A stretch of DNA of 9,554 nt from Candidatus Omnitrophota bacterium (GTDB lineage Bacteria > Omnitrophota > Koll11 > Zapsychrales > Fredricksoniimonadaceae), in the NCBI GenBank assembly GCA_015233705.1, contig JADFXE010000042.1, positions 1 through 9,554 of the forward strand, read 5' to 3'. The position numbers and the translations under genes were made by a program. Below the pieces are notes generated by a model. The model was not told where the DNA came from. It searched no databases and saw only the letters and a program-made list of their open reading frames with translations. Position 1 is the first letter of the stretch. The number at the start of each line of letters is the position of its first letter. Below, one piece after another: positions 1 through 6,832 of the stretch.

Positions 1-1933
1 CTCTGGAAACACTGCTGATGACCAGCGTTGGCGCATAACCAGGCTCGGCCAATTCGTCCTGCCGCTGCATCATGGCATCATACGCATTATCAATCAGGTT
101 GAAAAAGACCTCCTGGATCTGCGTGAAATTCCCCTTGACCTTGAGTCCCTCGGGAAAATTCTTCACCAGCTTCATTTTCTCAGGTTTGATCTTAAACTGA
201 ACCATTTCCCAGGCCGAGGCAAGGATAGCGGCCACCTCGCACGGACCGAACCCTTCCTCACCTTTGCGGGTGTATTTCATCAAGCCCTGTACGATGTTGC
301 GGCCGTGCACCACGTTCTCCTCAAGCCGGGCAAAGCCCTTGCGAAACTCCTCTTCAAGAGCCTTCAGCTCATCCGTCGTAAAAAGGTCCTTTTTCATGAC
401 CAGAGTGTCCATCATGTCTCCGGCGATAAAACCCATTGCGTGCAAGCGGTTGTTGATCTGATGCGACAGCCCATCAGCCATAATACCGATCGTGGCCATC
501 TTCTCGGCCTTGAAAAGCTGCTCCTGCGTCCGCTTCATATCCTCGTAGAAAAGAGCATTCTCGATGGCCAGTGCCGCCTGGTTAGCCAGGATCGTGAAGA
601 CCGAGATGTCGTCCTCGACGTACATTCCATTACGGCTCTTGGGCCCCAGGGCCACAATGGTCATAAGCTCTGACCGGATAAAGACAGGAAAAAGCAGAGA
701 GATCCGCATCCTGGCCATGTCAGCGGCCATGGCCATGGCCTCCGGGGTCGCCGCATGCAAAAGATCCTCATAGATCAACGGAAGGCCATCCTTGCGCAGG
801 GGGCGGAGAAGAAGCGAATCCGTTGGAAAGGTCTTGGGGACCTCCCAATCATTCCCCTTAATGCGCCGAAAAGCGCCCAAAGCATACTCTTGGTTTTCTC
901 GACAAAGAAGATAGATCATCACGTGTTCGATCTTAACCGCCCTCGTCAAAATGAACGCGATCAGGTTCAAAAGCTTATCAAGCTCACGGATGCGCCCCAT
1001 GCCAGCTGAGGCCTGGGTCAATGTCTTCTGGTAACGCCGCTGCTCCCACAGCAATTGCTCCTCAGCCTTTTGCTGAAAGTAAAGATAGGCAAAAGGACCG
1101 ACAGTCGCCAGCACGCCCATCAAAGCCAACGGGATAAGCCAGGGCCCCTGCCCCATCATCCAAAACCCGATACCAACGGGGATCCCCAGGACCAAAGTAT
1201 AAATGGTCAAAAAAATCCCGGTACGAACCAGGACGACGTTGGTATCCATGAGACGGTATTTGATGATCGCGTAACCGAGGAATCCCAAATAAAAGAAAAC
1301 GAACAGATTCCCGACCGGAGGCAGATGAATATTATAGAAATAAGCAAAATTCGTTGCTCCGCCGGAGAACCCGATAAAAAGACCTATAAAAATAAGCCGG
1401 AGTTGATTTCGCCTGATGCCTACCGCCTTGTGATAGGACTTGAAGATCAGCCACAGCGAGTAATAACTGTAAAATGTGAAGAAGGTCAGGAACGGCAAAT
1501 AGAGCGGTCCGGGCACAGGCCATATCCGAAAATCGAATTTGGGCTCAAGGCCACGAACCAAGAGCGGCGTGAAGGCAAAAACCGCCAGCCCCAGGGCCAT
1601 GACATAACCGAACCACAAAAGGAACGACCGCCTTTTCTTAAGACTCACCAACTCAAGGGTAAAATGAAAGAACGAGATAGGGATAAAGATCGAGAAAAGA
1701 TGCAGCCGACGATTCCACCACAGGGCGTCCAATACATCAGGGACCATGTGACAGAGAAAAAGCGAAAGACTCCACAGGCCGATGAACAGACTGAGCAGGG
1801 CATACAACACATTCAGCGGCTTGGCCTTGTTCTTGTGATAGACGAAAAAGCCAAGGCACAGGCTTCCGATACCGGTAATAAAGGCGGTAATAATATAGAA
1901 CTTCTCGACGATATTGCTCTCAAAGAAGATCAC
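1..1933 (-). CDS. Membrane sensor histidine kinase with N-terminal multi-TM region and GAF domain (3' end outside window)
   Basis: The frame is open from a GTG at 1933 to the window edge, giving 644 residues without a stop. An in-frame TGA two codons upstream makes this GTG the first possible start. Residues 10-290 contain about nine hydrophobic segments (roughly 11-32, 42-62, 76-95, 104-124, 145-166, 178-198, 207-225, 238-260, 266-286), with a KYRLMDTNVV stretch at 225-234 typical of kinases with a 7TM-type sensory region. A soluble GAF-like domain follows (about 315-460), ending in NQAALAIENALFYE. A helical linker then leads to the phosphoacceptor box GLSHQINNRLH, with the presumed phosphorylated His at 491. 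The ATP-binding N-box is NLIDNAYDAM at 612-621; the G boxes lie beyond the edge. The protein should autophosphorylate and pass phosphate to an unseen response regulator. Its start overlaps the end of the upstream phosphatase gene by 14 nt, so it is probably translationally coupled. The signal sensed is unknown. Domain identity is clear; specific function is not. Confidence 0.93.
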   Translation of the reverse strand, partial: MIFFESNIVEKFYIITAFITGIGSLCLGFFVYHKNKAKPLNVLYALLSLFIGLWSLSLFLCHMVPDVLDALWWNRRLHLFSIFIPISFFHFTLELVSLKKRRSFLLWFGYVMALGLAVFAFTPLLVRGLEPKFDFRIWPVPGPLYLPFLTFFTFYSYYSLWLIFKSYHKAVGIRRNQLRLIFIGLFIGFSGGATNFAYFYNIHLPPVGNLFVFFYLGFLGYAIIKYRLMDTNVVLVRTGIFLTIYTLVLGIPVGIGFWMMGQGPWLIPLALMGVLATVGPFAYLYFQQKAEEQLLWEQRRYQKTLTQASAGMGRIRELDKLLNLIAFILTRAVKIEHVMIYLLCRENQEYALGAFRRIKGNDWEVPKTFPTDSLLLRPLRKDGLPLIYEDLLHAATPEAMAMAADMARMRISLLFPVFIRSELMTIVALGPKSRNGMYVEDDISVFTILANQAALAIENALFYEDMKRTQEQLFKAEKMATIGIMADGLSHQINNRLHAMGFIAGDMMDTLVMKKDLFTTDELKALEEEFRKGFARLEENVVHGRNIVQGLMKYTRKGEEGFGPCEVAAILASAWEMVQFKIKPEKMKLVKNFPEGLKVKGNFTQIQEVFFNLIDNAYDAMMQRQDELAEPGYAPTLVISSVSR

Positions 1934-2576
1934 GGATCATCCAGCCTTTCTCACGGGCCATGGCCCGGAGCCCCTCATCAGGATTCACAGCCACAGGCTT
2001 CCCGACAAGTTCCAACAGAGGCGCATCAGAAATATGATCAGCATAAACAATAATATCGCCATAAGCCCCGCTAGCCTGCAGAAACTCCCTTAAGGCCTGG
2101 GCCTTCTGCGCGCCGTAAGGGACCTCCCCGCTGATGCGTCCCGTATAATGCCCGTCTTTGAGCTCCAGACGAGTTGCGATCACCTGATCAACCTTCACAT
2201 GGCGGCCGATGAGGTCCACGATCGCGGACAGCGAGGCTGACAAAAGAATGACATCATGCCCCTTACCCCTGTGCTCATCAACAAGCGCTACCGCTTCGCT
2301 GGAAATCCGTGGCCGAATCTCATCATTGAAGAAATCCGCCATAATGCGCTGCATGTCCTGTTCACTCCAGCCCCGAAAGGTCTGGTAGGCTACCCGACGG
2401 ATAACCAGCGTATCCCTGCTGAGACCCACCTTGTAAAGCAGGAACCACAGCGACGTGCGCAAAAAAACCGGCAAACTCATTTTTCGATTCTTGAAAAGAT
2501 ACGCGGCGAGAAACTTTTGGGTTGTTCCCTTGACCAGAACCCCATCCACATCAAATACGGCAAGGATCTTTGTCAT
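1920..2576 (-). CDS. HAD-superfamily subfamily IB (SerB/PgpC-like) phosphatase
   Basis: This 218-residue soluble protein carries all four HAD motifs. Motif I is FDVDGVL (nucleophile D9, acid D11), motif II is LLSAS (S113), the motif III lysine is K158 in YGAQKAQ, and motif IV is YADHISDAPLLE (D180, D184). The long helical cap after motif I and the terminal PVAVNPDEGL...GW pattern fit subfamily IB, which includes phosphoserine phosphatase, PgpC/YfhB and the PlsC-associated HAD proteins. The substrate cannot be read from sequence. Its position directly after plsC favours a phosphorylated lipid or lipid precursor (inference). I chose ATG 2576, with GGAAGG seven nt upstream and a 4-nt ATGA overlap with the plsC stop; a longer reading from 2612 would need a non-ATG start deep inside plsC. 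Its own 3' end overlaps the histidine kinase start by 14 nt. Motif I has Val where Thr is usual (DxDGT), and motif IV has His where Ser is usual. Confidence 0.9.
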   Translation of the reverse strand: MTKILAVFDVDGVLVKGTTQKFLAAYLFKNRKMSLPVFLRTSLWFLLYKVGLSRDTLVIRRVAYQTFRGWSEQDMQRIMADFFNDEIRPRISSEAVALVDEHRGKGHDVILLSASLSAIVDLIGRHVKVDQVIATRLELKDGHYTGRISGEVPYGAQKAQALREFLQASGAYGDIIVYADHISDAPLLELVGKPVAVNPDEGLRAMAREKGWMIRDLL

Positions 2577-3394
2577 TTCCTGACCTTCCTCCGAAGAAGA
2601 GCATCCTCCCACTCCTGGCCAGCCATCTTGGCGATCTGGTCCATGATGCGAATGGCGACCCGCTCCAGATCATGGTCCGTCACTTCCTTAAGATGTTTTT
2701 TACCGTAGAAGATATCGCTGAGCGCCGGATTGTTCAATGAAATATCAATCGGATCGCCCACGATCAGCTCACAGCGCTTCAGGCGCGGCCAATTCTTGTG
2801 CGGAGGCAGAACCTTGTAAGCTCCCTTCATAGCCAGCGGAATAACAGGCACGCCTGTCTGCATAGCCAGCTTCACAAACCCGATTTTAGGCCGCAACATC
2901 CGCCCAGTCCGGGAGCGGGTCCCCTCAGGATAAATGACAACAATATGCCCCTGTTTCAAGCGCCCGACGACCTCACGAAAATAGGAATACCCTGGCTTGT
3001 TGGGGTTAATGTAGATCAGGATATTAAGCTTCATCAGCCAGGAGACAAATTTGCGACGCAAGAGATCCTGGTTGGCCAGAAAGACGATATACCTATTACT
3101 GTAAACAGCCGAGAGTACGGCCCAGTCAAAATAGCTGGTATGATTGGAAACAATGATCACAGGACCTTGCGTCGGAAGCTTTTGTGGATTGCGTATCCGT
3201 CGCAACCAGAGCCGAAAGCCGAAATACACCATGCCTCTCACCCAGCGGAACTGCCCGCGCCGGAAAGTCCGTACCCTAAGTGCAACAAGATCCTGAACAA
3301 AGGAACGGCATTTAGAAAACCAATGGCTGACGAATCGGGGAACAACTTTCAGGCTCGACATATTAATAAAACGCAATGTGCTTGTTGTTATCAT
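2573..3394 (-). CDS. plsC: 1-acyl-sn-glycerol-3-phosphate acyltransferase (PlsC family)
   Basis: The 273-residue product belongs to the PlsC/LPLAT family, which transfers an acyl chain to the sn-2 position of lysophosphatidic acid to make phosphatidic acid at the inner membrane. The catalytic motif I is NHTSYFD (H85, D90), and the substrate-binding motif is YPEGTRSRTG with EGTR at 157-160. A GVPVIPLAMKG segment near 181-191 corresponds to the fourth family motif. The N-terminal 50 or so residues are basic, followed by a hydrophobic stretch near 54-64 that may attach to the membrane. The start is set at ATG 3394, which shares its A with the TGA stop of the upstream barrel gene (TGATG). A TTG at 3397 and an ATG at 3361 are alternatives; none has a clear ribosome binding site, which fits reinitiation after the upstream stop. 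The 3' end overlaps the HAD gene by 4 nt. PlsC and HAD-IB proteins are known as fusions in some bacteria, so the pairing is meaningful. A different LPLAT substrate cannot be excluded. Confidence 0.93.
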   Translation of the reverse strand: MITTSTLRFINMSSLKVVPRFVSHWFSKCRSFVQDLVALRVRTFRRGQFRWVRGMVYFGFRLWLRRIRNPQKLPTQGPVIIVSNHTSYFDWAVLSAVYSNRYIVFLANQDLLRRKFVSWLMKLNILIYINPNKPGYSYFREVVGRLKQGHIVVIYPEGTRSRTGRMLRPKIGFVKLAMQTGVPVIPLAMKGAYKVLPPHKNWPRLKRCELIVGDPIDISLNNPALSDIFYGKKHLKEVTDHDLERVAIRIMDQIAKMAGQEWEDALLRRKVRK

Positions 3395-4671
3395 CAAAAT
3401 TTATACGTTGTCGTTGCGTAGGTCATGCTGATCCACTGTTTATACGTACCCGCCGGAGCATAAGAATTATCGATCTTGCGATCATCGTAGAGCAATGCTG
3501 ACCAGGCAAAATCAAATGTCAGATTCTTGGTGATGTCATAACCAAAGCCAGTCGCAAAGCCATTGGAATCCGCGTCCGGCAAGACCGGTCCCCAGGTAAC
3601 GGACGGGATCGGGCTCTCATGATGATAATACCCTCCACGCAGACGGAAATTGTCAGCCATCTTGTATTCCGTGCCCAAAGAGAACGAGAAGACACTTTTC
3701 CAGTCCTTGGAGGACGCCGAATTCCCCTGCTCAAGGAAAGCGCGCCTCTGGGCATTAGACTCCGAGGAATAATCAACATATTGATGCTCCACGACACTCC
3801 AATTCATCCATTCCAGGTCCGCGTTGAACGTCCACTTGTCGTCAGGCTTGAAGCTGTAACCGAACACAATGCTGTCGGGAAGGGTGGACTTGTAGGTGAT
3901 CGGGGTTTCGTAGGAACCGGTTGTTGGATCAAAGTCATATGCCCCGCGGACGATGGGATGCATCCCATCTATATGAACCTTACCCTCGTACTTGTGGCGG
4001 ATCTGGCTGCGGTACATCAAACCGAACTGGTTCTGCTCATTAAGGCGGAACATCCCTGCAACCCGAAAGCCGTAAGCCGTGTCCGTTCCCTTGAGGCGGA
4101 CATTGCCGTCAGTGCCGCCCACACCGGACTGGTCGAACTTTTTCTGCTGATCAAGGCTGGAGTCATCAATATCAAGACCCAGCGCCAGGGAAAGCTGGTC
4201 ATTGACCTTAAGCGCCCCGGCGAGCAAATAATCCTTATTCTGCATAACGGTCTTGGTCGAATAATACCTGGCGAATCCATTGGGAAGCCATTCCGTCGTA
4301 AGCCCCCAGTTGGACATCATGCCGACACCCAAGGCAAAACTTTGAGCGCCGTAAACATAATACATATGCGGAATGCCGAAATTCCCGGGCTTCATCTGGC
4401 TCTGGTCTCCGCTGGCACTTTCAAAAGATGCCCGCGGTTGAACAAGACAGGCGCCGGTTGAAACGGCCTGTCCAACGATCTGCGTCATCCCCGCCGGATT
4501 CCAGTAAACCGCGGCCGGCGTATTCGCCTCGCCGACAAATGCCGACCCTTTGCCCGCTGAACCCGCGTCCGGAACCTCCAGACGATAAGCACCGGAGCCC
4601 GCCATGGCGCGAACAGTCGTCATGGTAAAGACTACAAAAAACAGCATTAAACGTAGAACAATCAGCATCAT
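3394..4671 (-). CDS. FadL/OmpP1-family outer membrane transport protein
   Basis: This 425-residue protein has a signal peptide (hydrophobic core about 3-20, likely cut after AMA at 24). The mature N-terminus has the family signature: a small-residue-rich hatch segment, then AGSAGKGSAFVGEA and AAVYWNPAGM at about 53-62 (the NPA motif of FadL). The rest alternates polar and aromatic residues as in beta-barrels, and the chain ends in Phe (TYKF), the usual outer-membrane insertion signal. E. coli FadL is of similar size. Family members carry long-chain fatty acids or other hydrophobic compounds through the outer membrane; the exact substrate is unknown here. AAGGGGGAG at 4683-4675 is a strong ribosome binding site. 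ATG 4671 lies 3 nt from it and a second ATG at 4668 lies 6 nt away, so 4668 may be the true start. The gene begins a run of four overlapping genes after a 108-nt spacer, so it is a candidate start of a transcript. Confidence 0.92.
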   Translation of the reverse strand: MMLIVLRLMLFFVVFTMTTVRAMAGSGAYRLEVPDAGSAGKGSAFVGEANTPAAVYWNPAGMTQIVGQAVSTGACLVQPRASFESASGDQSQMKPGNFGIPHMYYVYGAQSFALGVGMMSNWGLTTEWLPNGFARYYSTKTVMQNKDYLLAGALKVNDQLSLALGLDIDDSSLDQQKKFDQSGVGGTDGNVRLKGTDTAYGFRVAGMFRLNEQNQFGLMYRSQIRHKYEGKVHIDGMHPIVRGAYDFDPTTGSYETPITYKSTLPDSIVFGYSFKPDDKWTFNADLEWMNWSVVEHQYVDYSSESNAQRRAFLEQGNSASSKDWKSVFSFSLGTEYKMADNFRLRGGYYHHESPIPSVTWGPVLPDADSNGFATGFGYDITKNLTFDFAWSALLYDDRKIDNSYAPAGTYKQWISMTYATTTYKF

Positions 4672-4779
4672 CTTCTCCCCCTTGCAAACGGTTAGACGAA
4701 GAAATACTAATCTTATTCTATCTGCAAGAAAAAGGAGCGGTAGTGTTTTTTGATAAATTTTGCAGGTCTTCCGACGAGG
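4672..4779 (-). other. Spacer between fabD and the FadL-like gene
   Basis: This 108-nt AT-rich spacer is the longest repeat-free gap in the window. It holds the strong ribosome binding site of the FadL-like gene (4675-4683). On the minus strand, AT-rich words TAGAAT, TAAGAT and TAGTAT (about 4706-4725) resemble -10 boxes, but I could not pair any of them with a convincing -35 at 16-18 nt. A 6-bp inverted pair CTGCAA/TTGCAG surrounds the centre but has no T-tract after it, so it is not a credible terminator. A promoter here is plausible from position only. Confidence 0.3.
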
Positions 4780-5703
4780 CTAAAAAGGGAGCGCGACGAT
4801 GTCTTCGGGGACTTGAATGTTGTGGACGTTAAGCGCCGGATCGATCTTGCGGACGAGGCCCTTGAGGACCCGTCCTGGCCCGATCTCGACGAGATCCGTG
4901 ACGCCTGCAGAGGCCATGAACCTAACAGAATCAACCCACTGGACCGGGGAATAGATCTGCTGCGGTAGCTGTGTCCGGATCGACACAGCCGTTAGCTGAG
5001 GCTTGGCTGTGACATTGCTAATAACCTTAATATCAGTAACGATCAAATTAAATCCTTTTAATGACTCCGCGAACTTGTCAGCCGCGGGTTTCATAAGGGT
5101 CGAATGGAACGCACCGGCCACATCCAGAGGGATCACTTTCTTGCCGCCCGCCTCAGTGATCAGCTGACAGGCCTTCTCAACCGTCGAAGCAGATCCTGTG
5201 ATGACGATCTGGTCCGGCGCATTGAAATTAGCAACCTCACAACCGGCCGTCTGGCAGATCGCGACGAGCTTGTCCCTGTCGAAACCAATGATCGCCGCCA
5301 TCTTGCCGGGATTAACTTTGGCCGCCTCTTCCATGAGCTTAGCGCGCTTGTTGATCAACCTGAGACTTTCTTCCAAAGACAAGACACCGGCCGCGCACAT
5401 CGCGCCATATTCGCCGAGACTCAGCCCCGCCGCATATTTCACGGCCACGTTCTTGAACTTGGGACTGGCCTTGAAGGCCGCAAGAGCAGCCATGCTCATG
5501 GTAAAGATCGCCGGCTGACAATACGCCGTGGACATGAGCTGGTCCTCTGGCCCCTCAAAAATAATCTTGGACAGATCCGGACCAAGAGCCACATCTGCCT
5601 TATCAAAAACAGCCTTGGCCTCCGGAACAGCGTCGTAAAGTTCCTTACCCATGCCGACCTTCTGCGCGCCTTGACCGGGAAATATAAGTGCAATGTTTTT
5701 CAT
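4780..5703 (-). CDS. fabD: Malonyl-CoA:ACP transacylase FabD
   Basis: The 307-residue product transfers malonyl from CoA to acyl carrier protein, supplying the extender unit for type II fatty acid synthesis in the cytoplasm. The N-terminal FPGQGAQ (8-14) is present. The nucleophile elbow is GLSLGEY with S95, where GHSLGE is the common form. The conserved Arg is R120 (NKRAKLM), the catalytic His is H200 in GAFHSTLM, and the YSPVQW segment carries the conserved Gln (255). Length matches the family (about 310). The ATG start has GAGG 5 nt upstream (5709-5712). The gene follows fabH across a repeat-filled 90-nt spacer. In many genomes fabG and acpP come next; here a FadL-like gene follows instead. 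Confidence 0.97.
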   Translation of the reverse strand: MKNIALIFPGQGAQKVGMGKELYDAVPEAKAVFDKADVALGPDLSKIIFEGPEDQLMSTAYCQPAIFTMSMAALAAFKASPKFKNVAVKYAAGLSLGEYGAMCAAGVLSLEESLRLINKRAKLMEEAAKVNPGKMAAIIGFDRDKLVAICQTAGCEVANFNAPDQIVITGSASTVEKACQLITEAGGKKVIPLDVAGAFHSTLMKPAADKFAESLKGFNLIVTDIKVISNVTAKPQLTAVSIRTQLPQQIYSPVQWVDSVRFMASAGVTDLVEIGPGRVLKGLVRKIDPALNVHNIQVPEDIVALPF

Positions 5704-5721
5704 GAGAACCTCATTTTGAAA

Positions 5722-5791
5722 GTCAACTGTCAGCGGTCAGCAGAAGAAACTTTCCGCTACCGCCTCCTGCTGCTGACAGCTGACTGCTGAC
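5722..5791. repeat. Inverted heptamer-word array in the fabH-fabD spacer
   Basis: Two 22-nt arms (5722-5743 and 5770-5791) are inverted copies matching at 19 of 22 positions, around a 26-nt loop. In the mRNA (minus) sense the first arm is three tandem heptamers, GTCAGCA, GTCAGCT, GTCAGCA. The second arm has the complementary words TGCTGAC, CGCTGAC, AGTTGAC. One of the three mismatches would be a G-U pair in RNA, so a stable hairpin is expected. The first arm starts 2 nt after the fabH stop, and the second ends about 9 nt before the GAGG of fabD, so the element fills the spacer. There is no following T-tract, which argues against an intrinsic terminator. Role unknown; mRNA stability or uneven expression within the operon are possible. 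Confidence 0.85.
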
Positions 5792-5793
5792 TA

Positions 5794-6777
5794 TTAGTAG
5801 CTCCACTCCACGATGTTCGCGGCCGCAACCAGACCAGCGCCGAATACAACCAGTGCGATCTTGTCACCCTTCTTAATGCGGCCCGTCTCAACCGCCTCAC
5901 AAAGCGCGACCACGACGGAAGCGGCCGAAATGTTGCCGTACTTACCGATATTGATGAAGAATCTTTCCTTGTCCACGCCAGCCCGCTTAGCCACGCTCGC
6001 GATGATCCGGTCATTGGCCTGGTGCGGGACAACGCACTTGATCTCATCGAGCGGGACGCCGGCCCTTTGGGCCGCGATCTCAACCGCCTCAGCCATGCCT
6101 GGCACTGCCTTCTTGAAAAGGTCCTGACCGTTCATCGTGACGTAAGGAAGCTTCGCCGTCTCCAGCCCCTGTTCCAGCGGCGTGCGGACCTTGTCCGCGA
6201 TAACGCCCATCAGGGACGCTGATTCTCCATCGGAGATCAGATATTCGGAAAGGATCCCGCCGTGCGTGACCGGAGCCAGCACACAGGCGCCCGCTCCGTC
6301 GCCGAAAAGCACGCAGGTATTGCGGTCCTTCCAGTCAATGATGGTCGTAAAACGATCGGCCGCAATGACGAGCGCATTCTTGACCATGCCGCTATGAACG
6401 AACTGTTTTGCCGTCGTAAGAGCGTAAAGAAAACCGGAGCAGGCCGCGCTGATGTCATACGCAAAAGCCTTCTTGGCGCCAATGGCCTTCTGGACCAGGC
6501 AGGCCACGGAGGGAAAATTGCTGTCCGGAGTGACGGTCGCGACAAAGATCGCTTCGATATCCTCGGCCTTGACCGGAGAATTCTTCAGAGCATCCCGAGC
6601 TGCCGCAATGGCCAGGTCGCTGGTCTTCTCATCGGGTGCCGCGATACGGCGCTCCCGGATCCCGGTGCGCGTCATGATCCACTCGTCGGTGGTCTCGACC
6701 ATCTTTTCCAGATCCGCGTTGGTCAGCGTCCGGGAAGGAAGATAACGGCCGAGAGAAACAATGCCAATTTTATTCAT
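5794..6777 (-). CDS. fabH: Beta-ketoacyl-ACP synthase III FabH
   Basis: This 327-residue condensing enzyme starts fatty acid synthesis by joining acetyl-CoA (or another short acyl-CoA) to malonyl-ACP. The catalytic triad is visible: Cys113 in DISAACSGFLYAL, His252 in VPHQANDRI, and Asn282 in INIGKYGNISAAS. The N-terminal region has TTDEWIMTRTGIRERR, the family's conserved CoA-site segment, and the C-terminus has the glycine-rich FGAGLVAAANIVEW. Length and motif spacing are normal, so it should be active. The ATG start has GAGG 8 nt upstream (6786-6789). The bases around that site (ATGAGGTT) are identical to those before fabD. It lies between plsX and fabD in the conserved order, with repeat-filled spacers on both sides. 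Confidence 0.97.
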   Translation of the reverse strand: MNKIGIVSLGRYLPSRTLTNADLEKMVETTDEWIMTRTGIRERRIAAPDEKTSDLAIAAARDALKNSPVKAEDIEAIFVATVTPDSNFPSVACLVQKAIGAKKAFAYDISAACSGFLYALTTAKQFVHSGMVKNALVIAADRFTTIIDWKDRNTCVLFGDGAGACVLAPVTHGGILSEYLISDGESASLMGVIADKVRTPLEQGLETAKLPYVTMNGQDLFKKAVPGMAEAVEIAAQRAGVPLDEIKCVVPHQANDRIIASVAKRAGVDKERFFINIGKYGNISAASVVVALCEAVETGRIKKGDKIALVVFGAGLVAAANIVEWSY

Positions 6778-6797
6778 TTGAAAAACCTCATAAAAAA

Positions 6798-6825
6798 TTC
6801 AAGCGTCAGACGTCAACCGCCAGAC
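6798..6825. repeat. Degenerate heptamer tandem array in the plsX-fabH spacer
   Basis: In the mRNA (minus) sense four consecutive heptamers can be read: GTCTGGC, GGTTGAC, GTCTGAC, GCTTGAA. They resemble the NGYTGAC words of the spacer before fabD. The array occupies most of the 55-nt gap, starting about 7 nt after the plsX stop and ending shortly before the fabH ribosome binding site. The copies are imperfect, so the period is less certain than in the other two spacers. Confidence 0.6.
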
Positions 6826-6832
6826 GATATTT

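Noticed and set aside
1332..1523. Minus-strand 63-codon frame
   Set aside because: It is inside the histidine kinase in another frame; the kinase frame is continuous through this stretch and carries the membrane segments.
1055..2053. Plus-strand open frame of 332 codons
   Set aside because: It is antisense to the membrane part of the histidine kinase. Its polar, Gln/Lys/Asp-rich, low-complexity product is what reading opposite hydrophobic codons gives, and it lacks recognisable domains or a ribosome binding site.
2798..3421. Plus-strand open frame of 207 codons
   Set aside because: It is antisense to plsC, which has intact catalytic motifs; the product resembles no family.
3619..4461. Plus-strand open frame of 280 codons
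   Set aside because: It lies wholly antisense to the FadL-like gene, whose signal peptide, NPA motif and C-terminal Phe are convincing; the antisense product shows no family features.
4700..4779. Promoter for the FadL-like gene
   Set aside because: Several -10-like AT words exist, but none pairs with a recognisable -35 at proper spacing, so no specific promoter is called.
5722..5791. Intrinsic terminator after fabH
   Set aside because: The stem is long, but no U-tract follows it on the minus strand, and fabD continues immediately with a good ribosome binding site.
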